Shown in pieces: positions 26,301 to 37,050 of a stretch of 64,000 nucleotides of DNA. Within the stretch, counting starts at the first letter, position 1. Every line of letters starts with the position of its first letter. The notes below the pieces were generated by a model. The model was not told the DNA's origin. It saw only the letters and a list, made by a program, of their open reading frames with translations, and did not search any database. Made by a program: the position numbers and the translations under genes. This DNA comes from Prosopocoilus inquinatus (taxonomy: Eukaryota; Arthropoda; Insecta; Coleoptera; Lucanidae). The DNA is taken from NCBI GenBank assembly GCA_036172665.1, contig CM069872.1, forward strand, positions 53,988,101 to 54,052,100, in the 5' to 3' direction.

Positions 26301-29300
26301 AATACAACGCACAGAAATTACATTCCGAGAATTACTAGCGAGTAAAATAAGTCGAGTGCGAGATAACTCCGAGCAAAGATTAGATGACGGTGGAGGGGGA
26401 GGGGGTGCCTTGATCTTAACGAATCCAATTAAGGTAAGATGCTCCTCCTTCTGAAAAGTTACACGTCATAATGTATATAAATACACCTTCTGCGACGTGT
26501 GCTTAAGTACATATTTATACGCATTATGACGTGTAACTTTTCAGAGAGAGGAACGTCTTACCTTAATCTGATTCGTTAAGATCAAGGCACCCCCCCCCCC
26601 TTCATCATCATAAAGCATGGAAAAACTTAGACACACGTCGCAGGAGTTCAGTTGTTACTGATGAAATCCCTAAATAAAAACCATACCACCAAAATCATGC
26701 GAGTTAATTTATTATTTATAACAAACGTATTTTTTTTGTTGTACTTTGTGCTGACTGTGGCCCCGGCTTCCGAACTTACCGCAACAATATTAACACAGAG
26801 GCGGCTTCAGCAATAGTCTTCATCTGCTTCCTAAAAGTTTAAGAACTACTCGCGCCTCCTGATATAGTTGAGTTCCTGGCTTCCGGTTGCAACCGCGTCT
26901 CTCCTCGGATTTTTTTTTACTGCCGACGTTTCGTTCTCCATTGCAGAAGAACTTCCTCGGGGCTGCTGCTGCTGCTGTTGGTGGTCTCAACGACTTACAA
27001 AAAGCAGCAGAAGACCACCAACAGCAGCAGTGGCCTTGAGGAAGTTCTTCTGCAATGGACCGCGTCTCTCCTCGGAATTCTTCTACTGCCAACGTTTCGT
27101 TCTCCATTGCAGAAGAACTTCCTCGGGGCTGCTGCTGCTGTTGGTGGTCTCAACGACTTACAAGAAGCAGCAGAAGACCACCAACAGCAGCAGTGGCCTT
27201 GAGGAAGTTCTTCTGCAATGGACCGCGTCTCTCCTCGGAATTCTTCTACTGCCAACGTTTCGTTCTCCATTGCAGAAGAACTTCCTCGGGGCTGCTGCTG
27301 CTGTTGGTGGTCTCAACGACTTACAAGAAGCAGCAGAAGACCACCAACAGCAGCAGTGGCCTTGAGGAAGTTCTTCTGCAATGGACCGCGTCTCTCCTCG
27401 GAATTCTTCTACTGCCAACGTTTCGTTCTCCATTGCAGAAGAACTTCCTCGGGGCTGCTGCTGATGTTGGTGGTCTCAACGACTTACAAGAAGCAGCAGC
27501 AAGACCACCACCAACAGAAGCAGTGGCCTTGAGGAAGTTCTTCTGCAATGGACCGCGTCTCTCCTCGGAATTCTTCTACTGCCAACGTTTCGTTCTCCAT
27601 TGCAGAAGAACTTCCTCGGGGCTGCTGCTGCTGATGGTGGTCTCAACGACTTACAAGAAGCAGCAGCAAGACCACCAACAGCAGCAGTGGCCTTGAGGAA
27701 GTTCTTCTGCAATGGACCGCGTCTCTCCTCGGGTTTCTTCTACTGCCGACGTTTCGTTCTCCATTGCAGAAGAACTTCCTCGGGGCTGCTGCTGCTGTTG
27801 GTGGTCTCAACGACTTACAAGAAGCAGCAGCAAGACCACCAACAGCAGCAGTGGCCTTGAGGAAGTTCTTCTGCAATGGACCGCGTCTCTCCTCGGAATT
27901 CTTCTACTGCCAACGTTTCGTTCTCCATTGCAGAAGAACTTCCTCGGGGCTGGTGCTGCTGTTGGTGGTCTCAACGACTTACAAGAAGCAGCAGCAAGAC
28001 CACCAACAGCAGCAGTGGCCTTGAGGAAGTTCTTCTGCAATGGACCGCGTCTCTCCTCGGAATTCTTCTACTGCCGACGTCTCGTTCTCCGTTGCAGAAG
28101 AACTTCCTCGGGGCTGCTGCTGATGTTGGTGGTCTCAACAACTTACAAGAAGCAGCAGCAAGACCACCACCAACAGAAGCAGTGGCCTTGAGGAAGTTCT
28201 TCTGCAATGGACCGCGTCTCTCCTCGGAATTCTTCTACTGCCGACGTCTCGTTCTCCGTTGCAGAAGAACTTCCTCGGGGCTGCTGCTGATGTTGGTGGT
28301 CTCAACGACTTACAAGAAGCAGCAGCAAGACCACCACCAACAGAAGCAGTGGCCTTGAGGAAGTTCTTCTGCAATGGACCGCGTCTCTCCTCGGAATTCT
28401 TCTACTGCCAACGTTTCGTTCTCCATTGCAGAAGAACTTCCTCGGGGCTGCTGCTGCTGTTGGTGGTCTCAACGACTTACAAGAAGCAGCAGCAAGACCA
28501 CCAACAGCAGCAGTGGCCTTGAGGAAGTTCTTCTGCAATGGACCGCGTCTCTCCTCGGAATTCTTCTACTGCCGACGTCTCGTTCTCCGTTGCAGAAGAA
28601 CTTCCTCGGGGCTGCTGCTGCTGTTGGTGGTCTCAACGACTTACAAGAAGCAGCAGAAGACCACCAACAGCAGCAGTGGCCTTGAGGAAGTTCTTCTGCA
28701 ATGGACCGCGTCTCTCCTCGGAATTCTTCTACTGCCAACGTTTCGTTCTCCATTGCAGAAGAACTTCCTCGGGGCTGCTGCTGCTGTTGGTGGTCTCAAC
28801 GACTTACAAGAAGCAGCAGCAAGACCACCAACAGCAGCAGTGGCCTTGAGGAAGTTCTTCTGCAATGGACCGCGTCTCTCCTCGGAATTCTTCTACTGCC
28901 AACGTTTCGTTCTCCATTGCAGAAGAACTTCCTTGGGGCTGCTGCTGCTGTTGGTGGTCTCAACGACTTACAAGAAGCAGCAGAAGACCACCAACAGCAG
29001 CAGTGGCCTTGAGGAAGTTCTTCTGCAATGGACCGCGTCTCTCCTCGGAATTCTTCTGCTGCCAACGTTTCGTTCTCCATTGCAGAAGAACTTCCTCGGG
29101 GCTGCTGCTGCTGTTGGTGGTCTCAACGACTTACAAGAAGCAGCAGCAAGACCACCAACAGCAGCAGTGGCCTTGAGGAAGTTCTTCTGCAATGGACCGC
29201 GTCTCTCCTCGGAATTCTTCTACTGCCAACGTTTCGTTCTCCATTGCAGAAGAACTTCCTCAAGGCCACTGCTGCTGTTGGTGGTCTTCTGCTGCTTCTT

Positions 29301-30801
29301 GCAAGTCGTTGAGACCACCAACAGTAGCAGCAGCCCCGAGGAAGTTCTTCTGCAATGGAGAACGAAACGTCGGCAGTAGAAGAAATCCGAGGAGAGACGC
29401 GGTTCCAACCGGAAGCCAGGAACTCAACTAAATCAGGAGGCGCAAGTAGTCCTTAAACTTTCGGTCGCGGAAGCCTTCAAGTTAAGCCTCCCGATATAAT
29501 TTATTTTCTGCGAAAACTAAAAGCAAACAGGCTTTTTCTCCCGCAGCAGGAAAGAAAAGGGCCATTAATTATTACTCGTCGGAGTTCGCCGACAAAACTG
29601 CCCCTGCTCTCCTGCCCCCGCCACCACCCCCCACGCTGTTTGCTCGGCATTATTATCTCCGAGAAGTCGCCGCTGCATCGCGTGCGCCGCCCCCAATCGT
29701 GTCGTGACTTACTTCATCGCGCCATCAGCAACGGCCGATAGCCGGCAAGACAAATATTTGCCCGGTAGTTAGCGCGTCGTGTTTGCTCTTCACGCATGGC
29801 GGCGCTCCGACGATGGTATCGCCGAATCGATGTCGTCACCGCATCGCATAGGTCAACTCTTACCACCGCCGCCGCCGCCGCGGGACCCCCTTTCGAATCG
29901 CTGACGGTTCACAAGCCAGGAATTTATGAGGGCCGCGATAAAGGAATCCGCGTCATCGTTTCTCGAATGGTCGATGGTGGAGGAGGTGAGGTGAGGCGAG
30001 GTGACGCGACGCGACGCGACGTCTTTGATGATCTTCTTTCGTTTAGTATTCGCTGGACAAATCGATTACTGATCTTGCTTTTAATTCGCGCGTGCATCGT
30101 GCCTTATCTCGTCGGAGCGGTCAAACAATAAAACGTCTTCCTCGCATGTAGGCAACCCAATCGGCGAGCTCGCTGGTTGTTGGTTGCCTGCGCGTCCCGG
30201 AGTACGTACACATGAAATATGCAGGCGCATTTTTCGAAAATCTTCGGAATAAATTCCGCTTCCTCTCGCGCTTTATATTCATGGGATGGAGCGGCGGAAC
30301 GCGCGGAACGTATTACCGGGGGGCGCCTCCTTCATGATCCCAACTATTAAGCATGTGCCCGTTTTATTATAACCTTCGTCCTTTGAGAGCCGAGCCGCGC
30401 CGAATTTAATAATAACGCCCGGTTCGTCGGAACAAGAGAGGGAAATTGCTGCGGGAAATTGAATTCGAAACGTCGTATCCGCCGCCGCTCGTTTTCGCCG
30501 TCCGTAAAACAATTAGTTAATTCGGGGGGGACGAAACGCGAATTTTGCGCGCGACGGCGCCTCCTCGCCCGTCACATCAATTGAATTGGTTGAATTTTAA
30601 AAGAAAAAAAAAACAGCGGTTTACTGAGGAATAATTGTTTTTTTTTTTTTTTTGTAATTTTCAGACGAAGTCGATGTGATTGGTTACACGAGTACCCAAA
30701 GTGACACGGATGACCACTCGAGTGTACAGTCGGCGTCGAGCGACAGCGGGGTGACCATGTCCACCAGCCGCCTCACCTTGTCGGAAATGGAGGTGCTGTA
30801 G
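9545..30801 (+). CDS. Mxd/Mad-family bHLH-Zip repressor, 3' exons (partial)
   Basis: Three exons are supported: 9545-9659 (115 nt), 19195-19405 (211 nt) and 30665-30801 (137 nt, stop TAG at 30799-30801). Each is bounded by AG/GT signals, and phases join cleanly (1 nt needed before exon 1, then phase 0, then G|AC). The first exon reads RAHLRNCLEKLKDMVPLGP and then ASRHTTLGLLTKAKRFIK, matching the Mxd/Mxi1 helix-loop-helix. The second begins NLEDKERKHSLYKEQLSREQ with a leucine zipper, then a Ser-rich stretch. The third is an acidic/Ser tail (DEVDVIGYTSTQSDTDDHSS). Family members pair with Max, bind CACGTG E-boxes and recruit Sin3 through an N-terminal SID. The SID and the start of the basic region are missing, either upstream of the window or in an unseen short exon. 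Introns are 9.5 and 11.3 kb. Confidence 0.9.
10814..10882. ncRNA. miRNA-like hairpin candidate
   Basis: Arms 10814-10841 and 10855-10882 pair over 28 positions with a single C/A mismatch. The arms begin AAACAACCGC and end GCGGTTGTTT, and the loop is 13 nt. The size and near-perfect pairing would suit a pre-miRNA or a small foldback. It lies on the sense strand of the long Mxd intron. Pairing is seen directly; expression or processing is inference. Confidence 0.35.
10925..11115. repeat. 115-bp repeat family, block 1
   Basis: Two adjacent copies carry CCCAGCTCAGTGGAGAAGG followed by a GTCGTTCAA and GGTTTTAAATCTCTTT segment. The same family recurs at 14020-14200. No coding potential is apparent. 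Confidence 0.7.
14020..14200. repeat. 115-bp repeat family, block 2
   Basis: Two copies of the unit also found at 10925-11115, in the same orientation and about 3.1 kb away. The shared core is CAGCT(C/G)AGTGGAGAAGG, followed by GGTTTTAAATCTCTTTCAAA. Dispersed pairs of copies suggest a mobile or segmentally duplicated unit. Confidence 0.7.
15880..16430. repeat. 136-bp tandem repeat, about 4 copies
   Basis: The marker GAAATTCACCGTACTTGTAA recurs at 15899, 16035, 16171 and 16306, a regular 136-bp period. Each unit also carries CGGTTCCCGGAA, a CAACGG..CGTAA segment and a GCTTGGCGGACG segment. Minus-strand open frames through this block are translations of the repeat. Confidence 0.9.
16470..17150. 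repeat. second tandem family, about 130-bp units
   Basis: Diverged units contain CTCAACAGACACGGAGAGCTT, ATTCATTCCAGTC and a TTCACGTGTG box. They begin near 16488, 16560, 16772, 16898 and 17031. The array directly abuts the 136-bp array but is unrelated in sequence. Confidence 0.75.
19640..21620. repeat. 291-bp satellite-like tandem array
   Basis: About seven copies of a 291-293-bp unit. Recurring marks are TTCCGGGGAATCCGATGGTC (from about 20096), TTATACCTACCACATGGGAT and GACGTTTCATCTGATATGCG. The central copies (20050-20950) are nearly identical, and both flanks are progressively diverged. That is the usual pattern of arrays homogenised in the centre by unequal exchange. A degraded fragment recurs at about 21990-22160. 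Confidence 0.9.
22963..22996. promoter_or_regulatory. RFX X-box plus NRF1/EWG palindrome
   Basis: GTTGTTATGGTAAC at 22963-22976 fits the RFX X-box pattern (RYYNYY, 1-3 spacer, RRNRAC). It is followed 10 bp later by the perfect palindrome GCGCATGCGC (22987-22996), the NRF1 (insect erect wing) site. A CCAAT-like AACCAATT follows at about 23009. The combination resembles a TATA-less promoter inside the Mxd intron, but no downstream exon was found. Confidence 0.35.
24110..25420. repeat. 480-bp tandem repeat, about 2.6 copies
   Basis: The string TCCGACCGTCACTTATTTTA recurs at about 24267, 24749 and 25233. The GGCGGTAGGGGGACCCGATC segment recurs at about 24382, 24861 and 25338. This gives a period of about 480 bp. 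Copies 1 and 2 are very similar, and the third is truncated. Small open frames through the block are translations of the repeat. Confidence 0.9.
25776..26100. repeat. 220-bp direct duplication
   Basis: ACATGACACGCTTATATTCC, GAAGACTTCGCAAGC and GGTGATCCACTGGAACGCTTA occur at about 25776-25880 and again at about 25995-26090. This is a simple local tandem duplication with an internal deletion in the second copy. Confidence 0.8.
26401..26596. mobile_element. MITE-like palindrome with about 75-bp arms
   Basis: The left arm starts GGGGTGCCTTGATCTTAACG and the right arm ends CGTTAAGATCAAGGCACCCC. Inner portions (AAAAGTTACACGTCATAATG and its complement) also pair, leaving a loop of about 45 bp. The size and near-perfect terminal inverted repeats fit a non-autonomous DNA transposon. 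The G-rich and C-rich flanks hide any target duplication. Confidence 0.8.
26810..29490. repeat. array of about 14 tandem hairpin units within inverted termini
   Basis: ATGGACCGCGTCTCTCCTCGG recurs at 27055, 27218, 27381, 27548, 27712, 27876, 28040, 28207, 28374, 28538, 28701, 28865, 29028 and 29192, so the units are 163-167 bp. Each unit contains CCATTGCAGAAGAACTTCCTC, later answered by its exact complement, and inside that CTGCTGTTGGTGGTCT answered by AGACCACCAACAGCAG. This gives a stem of about 47 bp with a loop of about 25 nt. The outer sequences (about 26829-26960 and 29320-29460) are inverted copies of each other. Long open frames on both strands arise because the repeat lacks stops; no protein family is recognisable. 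Candidates are a foldback-type transposon or a tandem hpRNA (endo-siRNA) locus. Confidence 0.9.
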
Positions 30802-31315
30802 AGAGAGACGTGCAGACGCCGCTGCCGCCGCCGCCGCCGCCGTCGTCGTCGCGACCAGAGCCAGTCCTCTAGTCAACGAACATGTCTGCTGAAAATCTAC
30901 TATCATCGTATCCAAAACATAAATTATTTATATATGTAAATTGTACATATTAAAAAAAAAAAAAAAGAAAACAGAAGAGGAAAAAAAATGAACAAAAGAA
31001 GAAGAAGAAGCACGATGGGACGTTTCAAGATTAAGAAGAAGAAGAAGAAAGTGAACCAGCGGCCCCGGCTGCCCGCGTGCGCGTTAGCTCATTATTAACC
31101 GATTGATGAGATTAGTTCGTCGTGTAAGTTTTTAACTAAACAAAAACAAAACAAAAAAAAGGAAAAGAAGAAGACAACAAAGTTTCATACCCTCCCACAC
31201 GTAGATAGGTTAGCGTGCCTGGCTCTGCGCCCCGTGCTCAGCGAGCACCCAGGAGTCGTCAAAACTGATTGTAAAAAAAAGAACAAACAAAATAAACTCT
31301 GTACAGTGTTAGAAT
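30802..31315 (+). other. probable 3' UTR of Mxd-like gene with poly(A) signal
   Basis: The sequence after the stop is A-rich, with GAA repeats at about 30998-31008 and 31035-31048. AATAAA at 31291-31296 is the first canonical signal and is followed by a GT-rich tract. Other AATAAA-like signals much further downstream (for example near 35835) leave room for a longer 3' UTR. Confidence 0.55.
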
Positions 31316-31789
31316 GTGTGCGAGGCGGGCCACACGCCGCGGCAGATCTCCGGCCCGCCATCACCGTCGCCCCTCCCCCAACCCCTCATCCATCCCCCCC
31401 CCATCCCTAACCCCCCCAAAAACATCGGTTTAGCATTCAAAGAGTACAAATTCTTTATATATCCCGATGATACGGGACCTTATTATATTTTATATGACGC
31501 GGGCGGGACGCGGGGATCCCGCGCCGCCGCCCCGCGAGAACTGAAACATGGTGTGCGTGCGTGCGTGCGTGCGTGTGCGTTGAGAGCTTGACAGGTGATT
31601 GCACGGGTACTGTTTTATCGGCGAGGCCGAAACGGACGCGACGCTACGCTTAACAATCCCAAGTAAATCGCTCGCGGTCGCGCCGTCATGATAACCGGCG
31701 TTTCAATGCGTTACAGTAACACACCGCACGTACGTTACTGAATATACCGAGTGATCCACACTACTATGTACGAATTGTAATGAACAATT

Positions 31790-32700
31790 GAGACCCAGAG
31801 CGGCGACATCGAGAAACGCGAGAATTTTCGCCCCTAAACATCGGATCGAGAAATGCGAGAATTTTGGTCCCTGAACGGTGATGACATTGGAGACGTCGGA
31901 TCGAGTGACACGAGAATTTTGGTACGTAGATGATGATGATTGATGAAAATGATATCGGATCAAGGAACGCGCGATTTGTGGTACGTGCATTTTGATGACG
32001 TCGCGAGAATTTTGACCGCCCGGGGACGGTGATGGTCTTGACGACATCAGATTGGGGAACGCGAGAATTTTGGTCCGTGGACGGTGATGATCTCCTTGAT
32101 GACGTCGAATTGGGAAACGCGTGAATTTTGATCCGTGGACGGTAATGACCTTTTTGTTGACATGGGATTGGGAGAAACGAGAATTTTGGTTCGTGGACGG
32201 TGATGACTTTTTTGACGACATCGTATTGGGGAACGCGAGAATTTTGGTCCGTGAACGATGACGATCTCCTTGATGACATCGGATCGATTAACGCGAGAAT
32301 TTTGGTCCGTAGGTGATGATGATGTAGATGATGGCGGATAAAGGAACGCGAGAATTGTGGTCCGTTGATTTTGATGACATCGCGAGATTTTGGCCGCCTG
32401 GGGACGGTGATGATCTTGATGATATCGGATTGGGAAACGCGTGAATTGTGATCCGTGGACGGTAATGACCTTTTTGTTGACATCGGATTGGGAAAAACGA
32501 GAATTTTGGCCGCCTGGGGACGGTGATGATGTTCTTGATGACATCGAATTGGGGATCTCGAGAATTTTGGTCCGTGGACGGTGATGACTTTCTTGATGAC
32601 ATCAGATTGGGGAACGCGAGAGTTTTGGTTCGTGAACGATGACGATCTCCTTGATGACATCGGATTGAGGAACGCGAGAATTTTGGTACGTACACGGTAA
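31790..32700. repeat. 57-60-bp minisatellite, about 15 copies
   Basis: The core GCGAGAATTTTGGTCCGTGG, with GGTGATGA and TTGATGACATCGGATTG, repeats about every 57-60 bp. Because much of the array has a period near a multiple of three, minus-strand frames stay open (the longest spans 31764-32660). The translated repeat resembles no known protein and lacks flanking gene signals. Confidence 0.9.
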
Positions 32701-32828
32701 TGTTATAGACGATAAAATAAAATCATCATCATCGCCCTTGCTAACTTTCTGGCGATCGAAACAAAAAATGCAGCATCAAAATCAAACGAACGGCACAGCG
32801 AAAACAAACGAACGTCACCGCGTTTACC

Positions 32829-32960
32829 AATAAAGTTTTCGATTGGCCTGCGCCATCTGCACTCAGCGTATCTCCATCTCGTTTTATTCCACGAGATTAA
32901 AGCGAGATGAAGATACGTTTAGTGCACGAAGTGCATACCAATCGAAAACGCTTTAACTTT
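32829..32960. repeat. inverted repeat, about 50-bp imperfect arms
   Basis: AAAGTTTTCGATTGG, the GTGCACT-like portion and TATCTCCATCTCG in the left arm are answered by CGAGATGAAGATACG, AGTGCA and CCAATCGAAAACGC in the right arm. The loop is about 20 bp. It is a probable MITE remnant or small foldback. Confidence 0.65.
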
Positions 32961-33029
32961 AACTCGGCGATCGGAAAAAAGCGCAGCGAAAACAAAGGAA
33001 TGAACATCGCGTTTGCTACCGTTCTAGCA

Positions 33030-33870
33030 AATTCATTTGTAGTGGCGCCCGGGCCCCGGATTAATTCCGGAAGTCCGACTTCGAATTAATGCTAGTGTGA
33101 AATCGGTCTTCCGGATTTGCTTTCTTCGGACGAACACAACTGCGAAGGTCAAGTGATCCGTTGCGAAACAAACAAATTCATTCGAGTTGGCGCCCGTGAT
33201 TCTCGCGCCACCACCACCACCGGCGACCGGATTAATTCCGGCAGTCCGATTTCAAATTACGTTTAACACGAAGTCATACTTCCGGTGTAAATTTCTTTCT
33301 CCGAAAATAATCGCGAAGGTCACGTGATCTTGTATGAAACAAATTTATTCGAGATGGCGCCCGACTCTCTCACCACCATCGGCGGCACCGGCGACCGGAT
33401 AAATTCCGGAAGTCCAATTTCGAATTACTTTTTTTTTTAGCCGGACTTCCAGATTTGATTTTTTTCGGCTGAAAGTAATCGCGTAGCTCACGTGATCTGT
33501 CATGAAAAAAATCGTATTTATTCGAGAAGGCGCCCGCCGCCCGCCGACGACCGGATTAATTCCGGAAGTCCAATTTCGAACTTTACTTTTTTTTTAGTGT
33601 GAAGTCTTAGACTTCCGGAATTGATTGATTTCTTCGGCCGAAAGTAATCGCGTAGTTCACGTGACCTGTCACGAAACAAACAAATTTATTCGAGATGGCG
33701 CCCGCGCCCTCCGGATTAATTCCGGAAGTCCAATTTCGAATTACCTTTTTTTAGCGTGAAGTCGGACTTCCTCGGATTTGATCTCTTCGGCCGAAAATCG
33801 AGGTCACGTGATCTGTCACCGTGCGTTGTTTCTCACGAGAGAGAAGGGGGGGGGGGGGGAGCACGTGACC
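33030..33870. repeat. 165-bp tandem array carrying CACGTG boxes
   Basis: About five diverged units contain GGATTAATTCCGGAAGTCC, then GGACTTCC, a GTCACGTGATCT segment and TTTATTCGAGATGGCGCCCG. Perfect CACGTG boxes lie at 33321, 33489, 33658, 33805 and 33862. In the first unit the box is degenerate (CAAGTG near 33149). Within each unit the AATTCCGGAAGTCC and GGACTTCCGGA segments are also inverted relative to each other. Confidence 0.85.
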
Positions 33871-36360
33871 TTCAGCTGTTTACGTCGCGTCGTGCTCAGT
33901 TCTCGTCGGAGAAAAAAGAATTACTTCCTGGAAAGCTCGCGCGCTAGTCATTTGTTTTCTTTTTTAAATTTTCTTATTGCGTCTCCGTAATTAATAACAC
34001 CCCGCGCGAGAGAGGGGCGCGGGACATAATTCATTTGTTTTTTTTTTTTTTTTGTTTTTAACGAGCGAAGGTGTTTGGAGTTGTACTGTCGCGATCATCT
34101 TTTTAAAATCGGCACCGCGAAACCCTCCCCACGCCCCGGCCGCACCCCCTAGTGGTCAAATTCGATTGCTACCCTCTTCAGGGGTGGCTTCATTATTATT
34201 ATTATTATTATTATTATTTTTTCTGATTAAATTAAATTGCGACGATCGTCTTTAATCGAGACCGCGCTTTCATTTATTTGCGCTTCGGTTTACCTGATCG
34301 CGACTGTAGCATAGCCCCCGCCCCCCACCCCGCCGCCGTCACCGCCGCAACCCCCTGGGGCCCCCTTAATTTAAAAAAAAAGAGTAACGGGGAATCGATG
34401 TTGTTAACGTGGATCACACGGTATATTCGAACCTTGGGTTGGATTGCATAAAGAATTAAGCAAGTAAATTTAAACGTAGCTTAGAATGTGACGCACAGTG
34501 TGTAAATTAGTTCTGTCACATTCTAACCCAGGATTACGTTTAATCTCTTTCTTTTATGCACCCCCCCTCCCGCGTCCCAGACGTAACGTACGAGAGTAAA
34601 AGATAAAAGAAACGCCTGAGTTGATAGGCATCCCTAGTGTCACGTGCGTTAATTTGGTTGCCTACCATTTCAGGGGTCGCTTAATTTTTTTTCTTTTTGT
34701 TTTCGTTTTTTTATTGAACTGTGATGGTTATGATGAGCGCAAACGAAGCGATTATTTTTGTATTTAGGCGTTTAGCCGCCGCCGGTCCGTACTATTTGCG
34801 AAACCAAAAAATTAAATTTAAAAAAAAGAAAAGAAATTACGAAAAGCGGCGTTGCCGCCGTTCCTGGCCTCGCCGCCATATTTCTTATAAATGTCTGCTT
34901 CTCCTAGCCTACAGTTTTGCAAAGTCTATAAAATAGGATTCTGTGTTGTTGTTTACTTACTACTCTCTCACTCTCTCTCTCTTACTCATCAAGATGCTTT
35001 TTCGCAAAACAAAAAACAAAAAAAAAACAAGTGGAAAAAAATAAGCAAAGAAGTAAAAGAAGAAAAGAAAACAAGCGAGGATAATAAATAATGTAAATAT
35101 AGCGGATGATTACTTGTGTTGTTGTTACTGATTGATGATCGATTGACTGATGACTGACTGACTGATGACTGACTCACACATGACGCCGATGTAGATGATG
35201 ACGATAATGGAAAGAAACGGAGGAAACAAGCTGTGAGGAAAACAAAACTAAACAAAATAGCAGCAGCAGCAGCAATATGAATTGATACAGTGTTGTGAAT
35301 CGCGCTACATCCTCCTCACTTGTGTATGTTTCATAGGTGTCTATCTCTCTTAGATAAGTTTTAGGGTGTAGGTTTAATTCCCACATTCAAGACATTTTGC
35401 TGCTTCGTGTCTAGAGAAAAACAGTCGCTTCCCCCCTCCCATCCCGCCCTCTCGTGGTTCGGGGCCGAAACTTGCTGCGCGCTCGCGCCAGCGCTAGCCC
35501 CAGATGAGCGGCAGCCAAACACACAACAACAACAAATGAACGGCGCGCCATCGAACCTCGACCATTCCATATAAACTCATCATCATCACGAACGGCGCGG
35601 TTTCGGCCCCGAAAAACAAAAAGTAAAAAAAAATAAAACAAAACGAAACAAAAAAAAATCTACCGCGAATACATATTATTACGTATAATAGTTATTAGAC
35701 CAGCACTCCTGTCACCTGAATCAACTCTTTCATGATTGTATGAGAAATAATATTATTGTACATAAAAAAAAATACTTGTAACTATTCATATTGCATTGTT
35801 CTTCTGTTCTATATAATTTTTCAATTCTATAAAAATAAAACTTTGTGTATTATTATACTTAATTATTTTCTCGAAAAGTTTAGGTGTAGTCTCTCTGTCT
35901 TTCTCTCACTCTCTCTCTCATAGATGTACCTAATTATAGTTGATGAAAACGAACGGCGCGCCGCCACGTCCAAGCATTTATATATATTATACTAAGTTCT
36001 CTAAGGTGCGATCCGATCATCATCCCATCGTCGAAAAGAATCAATTGTACATTGTTTCAACATTGCAATATTAGGTTTTATTAAATATATAAGTTTTTGA
36101 TTTACTTTGCTGGAACGTTTATTTATGATTTGGGGGCTCCACCGACGATCGAATGCAAAATTACGCACACGGTAAGTTGGCGCAGTCGGTAGTTGAAGGT
36201 AAATTAAAAGAAGAAGAAGAAGAAGGAAAAAAAGGAAACTATGAAGTCCGGTTGTTAAAGAGCAAAACTTTTCGTTTTTAATGTAATCTGTAAATATTTT
36301 TCACACAGGACGAAATTATTTGGCAAAAAGTACATACATTTCGACATTATTACAATACTT
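33871..36360. other. intergenic: microsatellites and small hairpins, no gene
   Basis: There is an (ATT)n tract at 34191-34218. A hairpin at about 34469-34525 pairs TTAGAATGTGAC with GTCACATTCTAA. T- and A-rich tracts and a CT-rich tract (about 35893-35921) follow. Sequence from about 35640 to 36090 is AT-rich with AATAAA-like signals and could be the end of an unannotated transcript. No coding region is convincing. Confidence 0.4.
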
Positions 36361-36367
36361 ATTGAAA

Positions 36368-36660
36368 CAACGCTTAACGGATGCCGATGCCGCATAATTT
36401 TGTAATGCTACTACGATGTTCAACTTAAATGGTAGTCCTGCATGCGAACCACACCCTTAAGAACATTCAACGTAAGGGCCACGAAACTGTCAAATGGTAT
36501 CATTTGCATCTAACGTTTAACGGATGACGATGCCACCTAATTTTTTAATGCACGCAGCATTACAAAATTTTGCGGCATCGGCATCCATTAAATGTTTCAT
36601 GCACGTAGTAGCATTACAAAATTATGCGGCATCGGCATCCGTTAAACCTTTCGGTAAGTC
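36368..36660. repeat. inverted/tandem repeat of GATGCCGATGCCGCATAA unit
   Basis: A segment at 36376-36420 (TTAACGGATGCCGATGCCGC, then TTTTGTAATGCTACTACG) occurs inverted at about 36605-36653. Related, more diverged halves lie at about 36515-36590. Together they form nested palindromes typical of foldback or MITE remnants. Confidence 0.75.
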
Positions 36661-37050
36661 GACGCGTTCCGCATTGCAGGAAAATGCAAGGGAATCGAAT
36701 CTCACAACCGAGTTGGGAGTTGAAATTAAAAATTAAATGACGACCTAACTAATTAAACTATAGTTTAAAGACAGAAATTCCTTTTATTCGTTTGGGGAAT
36801 TTATTTATTAAAAAAGAAAATTCGCCTGCTGAAGAAGAAGAAGAAGAAGAAGCGGCGCGAACGTGAAAGGTAAGTTCCGACTGGACTGCACGGCTCGTCC
36901 GTCATCCACTACGAAAGAAACCTGCAAGTCTCAACCCACGTGATAAACGAAGCGATGCAATTGTTTTTGCTCGGTAACTTCCGTCCGTCAAACATCAATC
37001 AAACGGATTAGGTAAGGAACTCATTCCTTTTACGCCTTTGCGTTCTTTGT

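Larger units (their letters stand above)
19406..30664 (+). other. Mxd-like gene intron (11.3 kb)
   Basis: The intron runs from GAAACAG|gtcagt to ttttcag|ACG. Retention would add about 20 codons before a stop. It contains the 291-bp array, the 480-bp repeats, a MITE and the hairpin array described separately. The remaining sequence, for example 22.2-24.1 and 29.5-30.6 kb, shows no coding exon. Confidence 0.75.

Noticed and set aside
28426..29379. 317-codon open frame through the hairpin array
   Set aside because: It is a translation of the 163-167-bp repeat shifting frame from unit to unit. Equally long frames exist on both strands and no protein family is recognisable.
26860..29430. CRISPR-like array
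   Set aside because: The units are 163-167 bp with no unique spacers, and the sequence is eukaryotic.
31764..32660. 298-codon minus-strand frame
   Set aside because: It follows from a minisatellite with a period near a multiple of three. There is no start context, splice partner or domain.
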